A DNA stretch of 64,000 nt, taken from Campylobacter showae. Its GTDB lineage: Bacteria > Campylobacterota > Campylobacteria > Campylobacterales > Campylobacteraceae. Positions 17,999 to 28,238 of the stretch are shown one piece after another; position 1 is the first letter of the stretch, and the number at the start of each line of letters is the position of its first letter. The stretch covers positions 434,001 through 498,000 of the forward strand of contig NZ_LR535679.1 in assembly GCF_900699785.1 (NCBI RefSeq), in the 5' to 3' direction. The position numbers and the translations under genes are program-made. The notes under the pieces are model-generated. The model saw only the letters and a program-made list of their open reading frames with translations. It was not told where the DNA came from and searched no databases.

Positions 17999-18532
17999 AT
18001 GGATATATTAAAGTTACTTTTGAGCAACTCCAGCGGTATGATAGACGCGATGTCGCAAAAAAGCGGACTGGCGGCAAACGACGTAGAGGCCGTAGTTTCT
18101 AAGATTGCGCCGATTTTCATGCAAAGAGCGAACGAAAATTTTAAATCAGACGCGGATTCGTCCAATTTCCTAGATATGATCCGCCGCTCAAACCTTGACG
18201 AGATGACTGACGCCCCGCAAAACATCAGCGTCGCCGAGGGCAACGAGCTGCTTGGCGTACTAACGGGCTCAAAAGAAAACAGCAGGGCTCTAGCTAGCGA
18301 CGTGGGTTCGCAGCTGGGCATCAGCGCGGACTCTATCAAAACCTTGCTACCGATGATCGCGCCGATGATCGCAGGCATGCTAAACAATCAGCTAAAAGCC
18401 TCAAATTTGCAAGGCTCTGCAGATAGCGGCTACATGATGTCGATGCTAACGCAGTTTTTAGATCAGAACAAAGACGGCTCGATCGTGGACGATATTTTTA
18501 GGATCGCAGGCGACTTTTTTGGTAAAAAATAG
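17999..18532 (+). CDS. DUF937-family protein
   Basis: 177-residue, Met/Ser/Ala-rich, largely helical protein with repeated 'lLPmiAPmiagmL' segments that characterise DUF937 (YidB-like). No signal peptide or membrane helix. Family function is unknown. I start at ATG 17999, preceded by AAAAGGATAAAA; an open frame extends further upstream but lacks a ribosome binding site. The gene ends in a strong bidirectional terminator. Confidence 0.8.
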   Translation: MDILKLLLSNSSGMIDAMSQKSGLAANDVEAVVSKIAPIFMQRANENFKSDADSSNFLDMIRRSNLDEMTDAPQNISVAEGNELLGVLTGSKENSRALASDVGSQLGISADSIKTLLPMIAPMIAGMLNNQLKASNLQGSADSGYMMSMLTQFLDQNKDGSIVDDIFRIAGDFFGKK

Positions 18533-18550
18533 GCGAATTTCGCCTATTTT
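18526..18550. terminator. Bidirectional hairpin terminator
   Basis: AAAATAGGCGAA (18526-18537) and TTCGCCTATTTT (18539-18550) are perfect complements with a one-base centre; the A-run and T-run flanks make it active in both directions. It overlaps the last codons of the DUF937 gene. Confidence 0.85.
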
Positions 18551-18712
18551 AGCCGTTGGGACTTTTTGCGTTCTACTAAATTTACGGCTTTTTATAGCTC
18601 GCCAAAAACCGCTTTTCTTTCACTGCCGCTTCTCTGTGACAGAGCGTCAAATTCTCTTCCTTTAATGAACCCCTACTTTGCCTTTACATATACGAATATT
18701 GCGCCCCTTATT

Positions 18713-18731
18713 CCAAATTTGACAAATTTGG
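18713..18731. repeat. Palindrome CCAAATTTG-A-CAAATTTGG
   Basis: Nine-base perfect arms with a single-base centre in the 255-bp convergent gap between the DUF937 gene and mnmC. No T-run follows. Apart from this and the terminator at 18526, I see nothing in the gap 18551-18787. Confidence 0.6.
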
Positions 18732-18787
18732 TTTATGAACATAAAGCAGCGTCGCGCAAATAAAATTTAAGAGATTTGAGATTGCGC

Positions 18788-20890
18788 TTATTTCAGCCCT
18801 TTTTTGAGCTTTCTAACGAGAAATCTCGCCAAATGAAGCTCGTCAAAAAGCGATTTTTCTATACAAAGCGGACGGTCGAAAATAAGATCGCAGATGAGCT
18901 CCGCACCAAGCACGGCCGTACAAAGCCCGCGCGAGCCGTGAGCGGTGCTCGCATATACGTTAGGTACGTATTTTGGATGCGGATTGGACTTGCCTTTCGT
19001 CCAAAGTAGCGATTTGTAGGTATCTTTATAAAAATGCTCGTCGTAAAGCCGCCCGATAAGCGGAAAGCGGTCGCCGCTATAGCTACGGTAACCGACTTTT
19101 GAGCCAATTATTCGGACGTTTTGCAGTACTTTAGGCGCGATGTTTGAGCTGTTGTTTTCAGGCCTAGCCAAATTTGACGCATCTCGCGCCTGTACGGGGT
19201 TACTCGCGGTTTTGGCGCACAAACCTATGTTTTTACTCAAATTTATATCGTTCCTACTCGCTTCTAAACGATTTAAATTTTCAGCGTCGCCGTCTCGGCC
19301 GATGGTCAAATTTGTATCTTGCGCACCACTTAAATTTAGTCGCTCGTTTTTTGCAAATTTGCCGTCCAAAAACTCGGCGACGTCGGCTAAATTTTTCTCG
19401 TCGTCGCTAGGGCGCGACTCGTCCAAAAAAAGATTTCTATCATAAGTCGCGCCGATCACCTGCACGCCATCTACAGGCGGACAAATGTAGCCTTTGGCGC
19501 TAAAAGGCGCAGACGTCCAGACGGTCGGCTCGATATGCGTGACCTGGCCGCGCACAGAGCTAAGCCTGATGTCGTAGTCCGCAAAAAGCTCCATACTCTC
19601 GCTGCCGATAGCAAGCACGAGCACGTCGGCGTCAATGCTTCGTCCGTCCTTAAAGTGCGCTCTAACCGCGCCGCCCCCAAGCGCCTCAAAGCCCGTAAAT
19701 TCGCAGTTTAAAAGCGTTTTTATGTCTGCGCTTGCAGCCTTACACATCTTTCTAGGGCGAGCTTTTGCGCCGTTAAAGATAAACGCGCTAGCGTAAGGCT
19801 CGTCATCAAATTTTAGCTCAAAAACGCCGTTATCCGCGTCAAATTCGCGCCACTCGTAAAAGCGCTCCAGGGTCTTTTGCTCGTATGCGTAGTCCGTCGC
19901 ACCGCAAAACTCTATCTCCTGGGCGCCGAGGTTTTGGCCGTAAAAGCGCGCCGCCTGCAAAAAGGCGTTCATATGCATGCGGCCTAAATTTACGGTTGGT
20001 TTCGTGATAAGCGGCATCAAAATCCCGCAGTGATTTCCAGAGCCGTTTAGCGCGATGTCGCCGCACTTTTCGGCGATCGTGACCTTTAAACCTTGCTCGC
20101 GCAACTTAAACGCGCAAACGCAGCCAGCCACGCCGCCGCCGATAACTAGCGCCGTCTTTGGAGCGATCGTTGTGGCGGGATCAAATCTGCTAAACCAAAT
20201 CTCGCTTCTAGCTTGTCGCTCGCCCGCAAATTTAGCACGTAGCATCTCGCGCTTTTTGCCGTAGCCTTTTAGCAAATTTACCTCAAAGCCGCTATCTTGC
20301 AGGGCTCTTTTTAACGCGCCCGAGGCCGAATACGTGCAAACAGCGGCGCCGGGAGCGCATAAATTTGCGATTTTAGCACAAACCCGCTCGCTCCACATAG
20401 CTTCGTTTTTAGCGGGAGCAAAGCCATCCATAAAAACGGCATCCGCGATAAAGCTAAGCTCGTCCAAAACCTCGTCCACGTCGCCAAAGCACAAAGTAAG
20501 CGTGACGTTTGGGGACAAATTTAGCCTATGAAATCCGCAAACAAGCGGCGGATAGGCATCCAAAAGCTTGCCAGAAACATCCGCAAGCTCGCTAAAATTC
20601 GCGTAAATTTTGGCTAGATCGTCTCTAGCGATCGGCGTTTTTTCGATACTTACGAAATTTAAAAATTTATCCGAGTTTTTAAATCTTTTAAAAGCGCAGA
20701 GGAAATTTAACCCCGCGCCAAACCCCGTCTCAAGTACGTTGAATTCGCTCTTTTTCTCCCAAATTTCATCAAAAACGGAGTTAAAAACGTACTCGCTTTG
20801 CCCTATGGGATCATCTGCATTAAAGTAAATGTCGTCAAATTCGGGACTAAATGGAATGCCGTCTTTAAAAACGACTCGCGCGCTTTTCAT
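18788..20890 (-). CDS. mnmC: Bifunctional tRNA 5-methylaminomethyl-2-thiouridine synthesis protein MnmC
   Basis: Final two steps of wobble uridine modification (cmnm5s2U to mnm5s2U). The N-terminal half (about 1-230) is the SAM-dependent methyltransferase MnmC2 (ETGFGAGLNFL, VFMDGFAPAKNEAMWS); the C-terminal half is the FAD-dependent oxidoreductase MnmC1, starting at the dinucleotide-binding GGGVAGCVCAFKL near residue 246. Oddity: about 70 residues rich in Asn, Ala and Asp (roughly 540-610) interrupt the oxidase domain before the conserved GYRSYSGDRFPLIG. Overlaps amiA by 4 bases. Confidence 0.9.
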   Translation of the reverse strand: MKSARVVFKDGIPFSPEFDDIYFNADDPIGQSEYVFNSVFDEIWEKKSEFNVLETGFGAGLNFLCAFKRFKNSDKFLNFVSIEKTPIARDDLAKIYANFSELADVSGKLLDAYPPLVCGFHRLNLSPNVTLTLCFGDVDEVLDELSFIADAVFMDGFAPAKNEAMWSERVCAKIANLCAPGAAVCTYSASGALKRALQDSGFEVNLLKGYGKKREMLRAKFAGERQARSEIWFSRFDPATTIAPKTALVIGGGVAGCVCAFKLREQGLKVTIAEKCGDIALNGSGNHCGILMPLITKPTVNLGRMHMNAFLQAARFYGQNLGAQEIEFCGATDYAYEQKTLERFYEWREFDADNGVFELKFDDEPYASAFIFNGAKARPRKMCKAASADIKTLLNCEFTGFEALGGGAVRAHFKDGRSIDADVLVLAIGSESMELFADYDIRLSSVRGQVTHIEPTVWTSAPFSAKGYICPPVDGVQVIGATYDRNLFLDESRPSDDEKNLADVAEFLDGKFAKNERLNLSGAQDTNLTIGRDGDAENLNRLEASRNDINLSKNIGLCAKTASNPVQARDASNLARPENNSSNIAPKVLQNVRIIGSKVGYRSYSGDRFPLIGRLYDEHFYKDTYKSLLWTKGKSNPHPKYVPNVYASTAHGSRGLCTAVLGAELICDLIFDRPLCIEKSLFDELHLARFLVRKLKKGLK

Positions 20891-22731
20891 TGCTGGTTTG
20901 AAAAATAGACGTCTATGCCGTCCGCAAGCCCCTTGGCTAGGGCGTCTTGGTATTTTGAGTTATTTATGAGCTCGCCCTCGTCTGGGTGAGTGATGTAGCC
21001 GACCTCAAGCAGCACCGCTGGCATCAGCGCGCCTACTAGCACCCAAAAAGGCGCCTCGCGAACGCCGCCGTCGGATGCCTTTGAGCTCACCGATTTAGCT
21101 CGCGCTAAAACTTCGCGCTGAACGTCGATGGCGAGCTTGTTTGAGGCGATGATTTTCTCGCGGTTAAGGAAATTTAAAAATGTCTGCTTAGAAAAATAGT
21201 TCATCTCCTCGATGTCGGATTTGTTTTCCAGCGCGGCGGCGTTTTTGCTGCGCTCGGAACGAGCCGGCGAGAGGAAAAACGTCTCGATACCGCGCATAGT
21301 CGCCGCCTTAGTCTTGTTTGGTGCGGCATTTGCATGGATGGAGATAAAGAGATCTGCAGCCTTGTCGTTGGCGTATTTCGTGCGGTCGCGAAGGTTGATA
21401 AATTTATCCTTGCTACGCGTGTAATAAACCTTGTAGCCGCGTCCTTGTAGCTCCTTGCCCGCCTTTTGCGCGATACTTAGCACGACGTTTTTTTCTTTTA
21501 AAGAGCCGTTTATGGCGCCAGGATCGTCGCCTCCGTGCCCAGCGTCAAGGACGATAACTTTGCCTTTAGCGCTTGTAATTTTTTTAGCGCTTGTAGTTTT
21601 TACGGGCGCCAGCACAATTTCCTGCTCGTCTTTTTTAGTGGTGCTTTGAGTACTTTTTGCATCCGTCTTGGCCTGCGCGGTAGCTTTTTCCTGCTTTTGC
21701 TGAGCGAGCTTTTGATTTTGAGCTTGAGATTGAGCGGTTTTTTGCTGTTGCGGCGCTTGCGCTATTTCAGGCTTTGGCTTGGCCGCGTTTTTTTGGGCTT
21801 CTTGCTTTTGTTCTAGCTTAGCTTGTTCGATTTTTTTCTTTTCGGCCATCTGCCTAGCTTGTATCTGAGCCTGCTTCAGGTCGATCGTTTTTTCTACGTT
21901 TTGTTTTTGCGAGATTTGCGATTTTTGATGATTGTCTTTTGCTGCGGATTGTTTGGAGTTTAAATTTTCATTTTTTACGGATTTTTGCTCTTGCGTGGGA
22001 GAGGCCTTTTTAAAAACTAGCGACCGATCTTCGGCCCTTAGCTTTAAATTTATCTCAAATTTGTTCACGAAAACCACCCTCACGGTGCTCGCGTCAAACT
22101 GACTTATACGGACCTCATCGACCAAAAATCCTTTTATACTCTCTACCGTTCCGGCGCTCCAAACGCCCTTAAACTGGTATATATCCCTATATAAGCCTTT
22201 TTGATTTAGGGTAAATTTATTGATATCGCTGCCGCTTAGCTGCCTATTAAATTTTAGCTCCAAGCTATCGCTACCCCTGATCACGGAAACTAGCGTAAGC
22301 TTGTCCTGCTCGGCCGGGTTTTTCTTGTTTACCGGCGCAGAGAGTTGCTTTAGCTCGGTGGGCTTTTGTTTGGCTTCTTTTTGATCTTTTACCTCGGGCT
22401 GCTTAGGCTTTGGCGCCTCTTTTTCTTTTTTAGGCGCAGGTGCAGCTTTTGGCTGCGGCAGGCCCTTTAGCTCTTTTTCGTACGACTTCGTATCCAGCCC
22501 CAGAGCTTTTGCGCTTTTTATCAGACGCTGCAGAGACTTTGCGGTTAGCTCCTTGTCGTTATGCATGATGGATCTAACGTACAGCACGCGCAGTTCTTGA
22601 TGAAATTCCGTCTTTTTCTTGCTACTTGCGCCGTCAAATTCGCGGTCGAATTTATCAAAAAAGCCGTCGTTCGCAAACGCCGCCGCCAATAAAAATAAAA
22701 TTACAAAAATTTTTCTAATTATCTTCGCCAT
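20887..22731 (-). CDS. amiA: N-acetylmuramoyl-L-alanine amidase
   Basis: Zinc amidase that splits septal peptidoglycan during cell separation. 614 residues: signal peptide (about 1-17), an AMIN-type beta domain (about 145-245), a long low-complexity Gln/Lys/Ala linker (about 250-385), and an Amidase_3 domain (about 394-612) with the zinc ligands in LDAGHGGDDPG and FISIHANAA and the catalytic Glu in LLEVGYITHP. The linker would span the periplasm. It is the equivalent of Cj1269. A plausible activator (the degenerate LytM protein) and FtsEX are encoded 6-9 kb away on the same strand. Confidence 0.93.
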   Translation of the reverse strand: MAKIIRKIFVILFLLAAAFANDGFFDKFDREFDGASSKKKTEFHQELRVLYVRSIMHNDKELTAKSLQRLIKSAKALGLDTKSYEKELKGLPQPKAAPAPKKEKEAPKPKQPEVKDQKEAKQKPTELKQLSAPVNKKNPAEQDKLTLVSVIRGSDSLELKFNRQLSGSDINKFTLNQKGLYRDIYQFKGVWSAGTVESIKGFLVDEVRISQFDASTVRVVFVNKFEINLKLRAEDRSLVFKKASPTQEQKSVKNENLNSKQSAAKDNHQKSQISQKQNVEKTIDLKQAQIQARQMAEKKKIEQAKLEQKQEAQKNAAKPKPEIAQAPQQQKTAQSQAQNQKLAQQKQEKATAQAKTDAKSTQSTTKKDEQEIVLAPVKTTSAKKITSAKGKVIVLDAGHGGDDPGAINGSLKEKNVVLSIAQKAGKELQGRGYKVYYTRSKDKFINLRDRTKYANDKAADLFISIHANAAPNKTKAATMRGIETFFLSPARSERSKNAAALENKSDIEEMNYFSKQTFLNFLNREKIIASNKLAIDVQREVLARAKSVSSKASDGGVREAPFWVLVGALMPAVLLEVGYITHPDEGELINNSKYQDALAKGLADGIDVYFSNQQ

Positions 22732-23806
22732 TTATCAGTTTTTCAAATAGTTCTTTCACGCTTATTATCTCGTTTAGCTTGTAGCCGTTTGCGCCCGTGA
22801 AAAATAGCCCAGTCTCCTTGCGCCCCTCAAAGGCGTCGTAGAGGCGATCCGCGATACAGTATCCTACCTCTTTGGCCTCTTTGCCACGCTGACACGGACT
22901 TACGCAGTTGCTTACGCAGCTGATTTTCGGCCCTTGGCGTTTATCGACTAGATTTATCAAATTTGTCCTAACGCCGCGCGCTGGGTAGCCTACGGGACTT
23001 TTGATTAACTCGATGTCCTCTTTTTTGGCCGCAAGAAGTACTTGCTTAAACTCTTCGCTAGCGTCGCACTCGTACGTACCGATAAAGCGAGTGCCCATCT
23101 GCACGCCGTTTGCGCCAAGCGAAATAGCCCTATCGATGTCGTTTTTATCCCAGATACCGCCCGCCGCAAATAACGGAAAATCGCCCCACTGCTTTATCTC
23201 TTCGCTAACGGGCGTTATCAAATTTTCAAGTCTATATGCCGGATCGATGCACTGCTCGTACGTAAAGCCCTGATGCCCGCCGCTAAGAGGTCCTTCTAGC
23301 ACCACGGCGTCCGGAAGCCTGCTGTAGCGTCCCTGCCAGCGTTTGCAGATTATTTTTAGCGCCTTTGCCGAGGATACGATAGGAACCAAAGCCACATCCG
23401 GGTAATCTACCGTAAATTCAGGCAAATTCGTAGGCAACCCCGCGCCCGTAATAATCACGTTTATACCGTGGTCGCAGGCGTCTTTTACGATGCGTTCGTA
23501 GTCGTTGCTTGCGTATAGGATATTTACCCCAAGAGGCCTGTCGCCGCAAATTTTACGCGCGTTATCGATGACGGCTTTTAGCCCCTCTCGCGAGTAGAAA
23601 TTTCCGCTACCGTAGGGCTTAGCGTTTAGCTCTTTGGTGATATATTTTCGCCCTTCGTAGTAGCCCGTCCCAACAGAGCTTATGACGCCTAGGCCGCCTT
23701 CTAGGCTGACGTTTCCTGCGAGCCTATCCCAGCTGATACCAAGCCCCATTCCGCCTTGGATTATCGGATATTTTATATCGTATTTTCCGATTTTTACGGG
23801 TTGCAT
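22715..23806 (-). CDS. Nitronate monooxygenase / FabK-like FMN oxidoreductase
   Basis: 363-residue TIM-barrel flavoprotein of the 2-nitropropane dioxygenase/FabK family: YPIIQGGMGLGIS at the start, GVNILYAS, LEGPLSGGHQG (the conserved catalytic His region) and ANGVQMGTRF (FMN phosphate binding). A C-terminal extension with four Cys (CVSNCVSPCQRG, GYCIADRLYDAF) is also present in family members from this group. Substrate uncertain: nitronate oxidation is the family default. Equivalent of Cj1270, placed between amiA and tyrS, overlapping amiA by 17 bases. Confidence 0.85.
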   Translation of the reverse strand: MQPVKIGKYDIKYPIIQGGMGLGISWDRLAGNVSLEGGLGVISSVGTGYYEGRKYITKELNAKPYGSGNFYSREGLKAVIDNARKICGDRPLGVNILYASNDYERIVKDACDHGINVIITGAGLPTNLPEFTVDYPDVALVPIVSSAKALKIICKRWQGRYSRLPDAVVLEGPLSGGHQGFTYEQCIDPAYRLENLITPVSEEIKQWGDFPLFAAGGIWDKNDIDRAISLGANGVQMGTRFIGTYECDASEEFKQVLLAAKKEDIELIKSPVGYPARGVRTNLINLVDKRQGPKISCVSNCVSPCQRGKEAKEVGYCIADRLYDAFEGRKETGLFFTGANGYKLNEIISVKELFEKLINGEDN

Positions 23807-25014
23807 CAGCTTACCTTTAGTTTTGCAAATTTACGCTTGCCTACTTGCAAGACGTATTCGCCGGCACCAAGCTTTAGCTGCTCGTCGGCGATCTTTTCTT
23901 GATTTAAGCTCACGGCGTTTGCCGCGATGTCTCGGCGCGCCTGAGAGCTGCTGGCGCAGAGTCCGCAGTGAGTAAGCGCCTGCACGATCCAAACCGGAGC
24001 TGAGAGTTCAAACTCGTCCATCTCGGTCGGGATCAAATTTTGCGAGTGCACGCGGTCAAATTCGGCCTTCGCCTCTTTTGCCGCCGCTTCGCCGTTATAT
24101 CTAGCCGTGATTTCTAGCGCGAGAGCCTCTTTTACGGCTTTTGGGTGAGCTTTGCCGCTAGCTACGTCCGTTTTTAAATTTGCGATTTCTTCCGCGCTTT
24201 TGTCGCTTAGTAGCTCGTACCAGCGCCACATCAAATCATCGCTTACGCTTAAAATTTTAGCAAACATATCGTTTGGCTCATCGGTCACGCCGATGTAGTT
24301 TCCTAGACTCTTGCTCATTTTATTTACGCCGTCAAGTCCCTCTAAAAGCGGCATCATTATGACGGCTTGCTCTTTGCCGACGTTGTAAACTCGCTGTAAA
24401 GTTCGCCCCATCAGAAGGTTAAATTTTTGATCCGTACCACCCATCTCGATATCGCACTTCATCGCGACGCTGTCGTAGCCCTGAAGCAGCGGGTATAAAA
24501 ATTCGCTTATCGAGATCGAGGCGCCGCTTTTGTATCTTTTCTCAAAATCATCGCGCTCAAGCATCCTAGCCACAGCAAAGATGCTGGTTAGCTCCACGAT
24601 ACCCGCAGCCCCCAGCTCGTTTAGCCACTTGGAGTTAAACATTATCTTTGTTTTTTGCGGGTCTAAGATTTTAAAAACTTGCTCCTCGTAGGTTTTGGCG
24701 TTTGCCGCGACGGTCTCGCGGTCTAGTTTTTTACGCGTCTGGCTTTTGCCGCTTGGATCGCCGATTTGCCCCGTGAAATCGCCTATCAAAAACTGCACTA
24801 TCGCACCGTGTTTTTGCAAAAGAGCCATCTTTTGAAGCACTACGGTGTGGCCTAGGTGCAGATCGGGAGCCGTCGGGTCAAAGCCTGCTTTAACGTAGAA
24901 ATTTTCGCCCTTTTCATAGTAGTTTTTTACTAAATTTTCGACGCGCTCCTCGTCTATCATCTCGGCGACGCCCTTTTTTATATCGCTCATTATTTTGCTC
25001 AAATTTTCGCCCAT
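23806..25014 (-). CDS. tyrS: Tyrosyl-tRNA synthetase
   Basis: Class I synthetase, 402 residues. HIGH-type motif DLHLGHT and KMSKS in [11 protein letters not shown] are present, with an S4-type RNA-binding domain at the C terminus ([17 protein letters not shown]). The start at 25014 is supported by AGGAGAG nine bases upstream. Stop overlaps the start of the flavoprotein gene by one base. Confidence 0.95.
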   Translation of the reverse strand: MGENLSKIMSDIKKGVAEMIDEERVENLVKNYYEKGENFYVKAGFDPTAPDLHLGHTVVLQKMALLQKHGAIVQFLIGDFTGQIGDPSGKSQTRKKLDRETVAANAKTYEEQVFKILDPQKTKIMFNSKWLNELGAAGIVELTSIFAVARMLERDDFEKRYKSGASISISEFLYPLLQGYDSVAMKCDIEMGGTDQKFNLLMGRTLQRVYNVGKEQAVIMMPLLEGLDGVNKMSKSLGNYIGVTDEPNDMFAKILSVSDDLMWRWYELLSDKSAEEIANLKTDVASGKAHPKAVKEALALEITARYNGEAAAKEAKAEFDRVHSQNLIPTEMDEFELSAPVWIVQALTHCGLCASSSQARRDIAANAVSLNQEKIADEQLKLGAGEYVLQVGKRKFAKLKVS

Positions 25015-25031
25015 TTTCTCTCCTAAATTTA

Positions 25032-27230
25032 TTAATGTCCGTATGCGTCGTCAAGCGACACGAAGTCGATGATCTTGTAGCGATCTCTTAGTCGTTCTTT
25101 TATCTCGTTCACGTTCAAATTTTCGCCAAGCTCGATCGTCAGCTCGAAAAAGTCCGCCGTCGCCTCTCTGGTCTCGGTAAGGCTGATGGTTACGAGATCT
25201 ACTTGCATTTTCGCCATATACGTCAAAAACTCGGCTAGAGACCCACGCCTGTTTTCAAGGCTTAGGATGATCTTAAATCTATGCGGAGCGACCCGCGTCC
25301 ATTTGACGAAAATCATCTCGTTTTTTTCTTCGGCTAGCTTCATAAAACGCTCGCAAAGCTTGTGGTGTACGGTGACGTGGTGATAGTTTCTAAATCCCAC
25401 GATATCGTCTCCGCGCTTTGGGTTGCAGCAATAATCAAACTCGATGCTATTTATTTTGTGGTTCGAGTAGATCACGATATTTTCAAATTTTTGCTTTTTG
25501 ACGTTATATTTATCCGTCATCGCGATAGCAAACGGACGGTCTCTTTTTACGTATTTTTTTAGCGCGTTTACCACGTCTTGCAGATACACCGAGTCAAACG
25601 CAGCTCTAAAAATTTTCTTGGTCAAATTTTCAGTCTCTAGCCACTGCTCGATAGTTTGAGAAGGCACGGCAAAAATGCCGCTTAAAATTTCGATCGCGAC
25701 CATATTGTTGATATCTCTTATCTTTTGCTTGCAGTACGATCGGATCGTGGCTCTAGCCTTGCCCGTTTTTACGCTGCCTAGCCACGAACAGCGGTATTTT
25801 GGCTCATCGCCGGTCACGATACTCACGATATCGCCGTTTTTTAGCTCCGTTAGTAGCGGTACTCGCACGCGGTTTACGTAGGCTTCTTTGGCGTGCAAGC
25901 CTACGTGCGTGTGTATCTCGTAAGCGTAATCAAGCGCCGTAGCGCCGCGCGGAAGCGTGAATATGTCGCCCTTTGGCGAATAAACCGCGACATCCTCTAC
26001 ATAAAGGCTATCTTTTGCGTATTCGTAGAGTTCCTCAGGGTTTTCGCTCGCTTCCTCCATGCCGTTTTCTATGCCGCTGATATCGCTTAGCCAGTCTAGT
26101 TTCGGGTTTAAAAAGCCGCCCGTTTTATATTTCCAGTGCGCTGCAACGCCGTATTCTGCGGTCTTGTGCATGTCAAAGGTGCGAATTTGAACCTCAAAGA
26201 TGCTTTTGTTATCAAATATCGTCGTGTGTATGGTTTGGTAACCGTTTTGCTTCGGAAGCGCGACGTAGTCTTTGAAGCGCGAGATTAGAGGATTAAAATT
26301 TATATGTAAATTTCCAAGCACCAGATAGCAATCCTGCGGCTCTTTAACCAGCACGCGTGCGGCTAACAGATCCAGCACCTCCTCGATCGAGATGCCTTTT
26401 CTCTGCATTTTTAAGTAGATCGAGTAGTGGTGCTTGATGCGCTTTTGTATCTCAAAGTCGTTTTCGCTAAAACCGTTTTTAAGTAAAATTTGAAAAATTT
26501 TATCGGTAAACGCGTTTAGCTTTAACACAAGCTGCTGTTTGTGCTCGGTTAAGTAGTCGTCGATTTTTTTGTACTCTTCGGGCAAAGCATACTTAAAGCT
26601 AAGATCCTCAAGTACGTTTTTTATCGACGAAATACCCAGTCTATGCGCGATCGGAGCGTAAACCATCAGCGTCTCTTCAGCGATTCGCTTTTGCTTTTCG
26701 GGGCGCAAAGCTTGTAGCGTTAGCATATTGTGCAGTCTATCGCAGAGCTTTACCACGAGCACTCTCACGTCCTCGATAGATATTAGCAGCATCTTGCGAA
26801 AGGTCATCGCAGACGCCGCCAGACGCTCGTTTGACTCCGAGCTTGCAAGCTTATCCTCTCTGATGGCTACGATTTTAGTTAATCCCTCGACTAGCTTTGC
26901 GACCTCTTCGCCAAAGTCCTCACGCACGCTCTCGATCGACCTATCCGTATCCTCGACCACGTCGTGCAGCAAGGCGGCGATAATCATATCCTCGTCCCCG
27001 CCCATGTGTGCCACGATGCAGGCCACTAAGATAGGGTGTATCGCGTACGGTTCGCCGCTTTTTCTAAACTGACCAGCGTGCGAGATGACGCAGCATTCGA
27101 TCGCGCGCTCTAAATTCGGCGTCAAATTTATGAGTACGCTAAGAAGTTGCCTCGCCTGCGCGACGTCCTTGCAAGCGGTTATATCGTCGATTAATTGTTC
27201 TAGTAAAAACCCGCTATTTAGCTGCTTCAA
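25032..27230 (-). CDS. spoT: Bifunctional (p)ppGpp synthetase/hydrolase
   Basis: Single Rel/Spo enzyme of the stringent response. 732 residues: hydrolase domain with conserved His51, His65, the HD pair at 89-90 and ED at 93-94; synthetase domain (about 240-350); TGS domain (about 395-460, [20 protein letters not shown]); and a C-terminal ACT domain (about 650-725). The intact HD motif implies hydrolase activity. It follows rpoZ with a 17-base overlap, the pairing also found in E. coli. Confidence 0.95.
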   Translation of the reverse strand: MKQLNSGFLLEQLIDDITACKDVAQARQLLSVLINLTPNLERAIECCVISHAGQFRKSGEPYAIHPILVACIVAHMGGDEDMIIAALLHDVVEDTDRSIESVREDFGEEVAKLVEGLTKIVAIREDKLASSESNERLAASAMTFRKMLLISIEDVRVLVVKLCDRLHNMLTLQALRPEKQKRIAEETLMVYAPIAHRLGISSIKNVLEDLSFKYALPEEYKKIDDYLTEHKQQLVLKLNAFTDKIFQILLKNGFSENDFEIQKRIKHHYSIYLKMQRKGISIEEVLDLLAARVLVKEPQDCYLVLGNLHINFNPLISRFKDYVALPKQNGYQTIHTTIFDNKSIFEVQIRTFDMHKTAEYGVAAHWKYKTGGFLNPKLDWLSDISGIENGMEEASENPEELYEYAKDSLYVEDVAVYSPKGDIFTLPRGATALDYAYEIHTHVGLHAKEAYVNRVRVPLLTELKNGDIVSIVTGDEPKYRCSWLGSVKTGKARATIRSYCKQKIRDINNMVAIEILSGIFAVPSQTIEQWLETENLTKKIFRAAFDSVYLQDVVNALKKYVKRDRPFAIAMTDKYNVKKQKFENIVIYSNHKINSIEFDYCCNPKRGDDIVGFRNYHHVTVHHKLCERFMKLAEEKNEMIFVKWTRVAPHRFKIILSLENRRGSLAEFLTYMAKMQVDLVTISLTETREATADFFELTIELGENLNVNEIKERLRDRYKIIDFVSLDDAYGH

Positions 27231-27432
27231 CTATGCCCTCTAAAGCTATTTTGCCCTCGGCTATCTCGCGTAGGGCGATATCGGCAAATTTCATCTTGCT
27301 AACGTCGATATCAAGCAGGCTTTTTGCTCCACCGGCTAGCGCCTCGGCTCTTTTGGCTACGACTAGAGCGAGCTTATATCTATCGTCTCCGACTAGTTTT
27401 AGAGCCTTTGCCGCTACTTCTTCAGATCTCAT
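27214..27432 (-). CDS. rpoZ: RNA polymerase omega subunit
   Basis: 72-residue small subunit that assists beta' folding. Begins [20 protein letters not shown], close to the omega consensus, with [10 protein letters not shown] as the conserved helix. The preceding base stretch AAGGAGAATAA provides the ribosome binding site. Lies between pyrH and spoT as in C. jejuni (Cj1273). Confidence 0.93.
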   Translation of the reverse strand: MRSEEVAAKALKLVGDDRYKLALVVAKRAEALAGGAKSLLDIDVSKMKFADIALREIAEGKIALEGIVEAAK

Positions 27433-27447
27433 TTATTCTCCTTAAAT

Positions 27448-28170
<723 letters not shown>

Positions 28171-28238
28171 TCATCTCCTTAAATTTTCGGATTTTAGCTA
28201 AATTTGCTTTAAATTTTGCTAATCTCGGCGCGCGAGTG

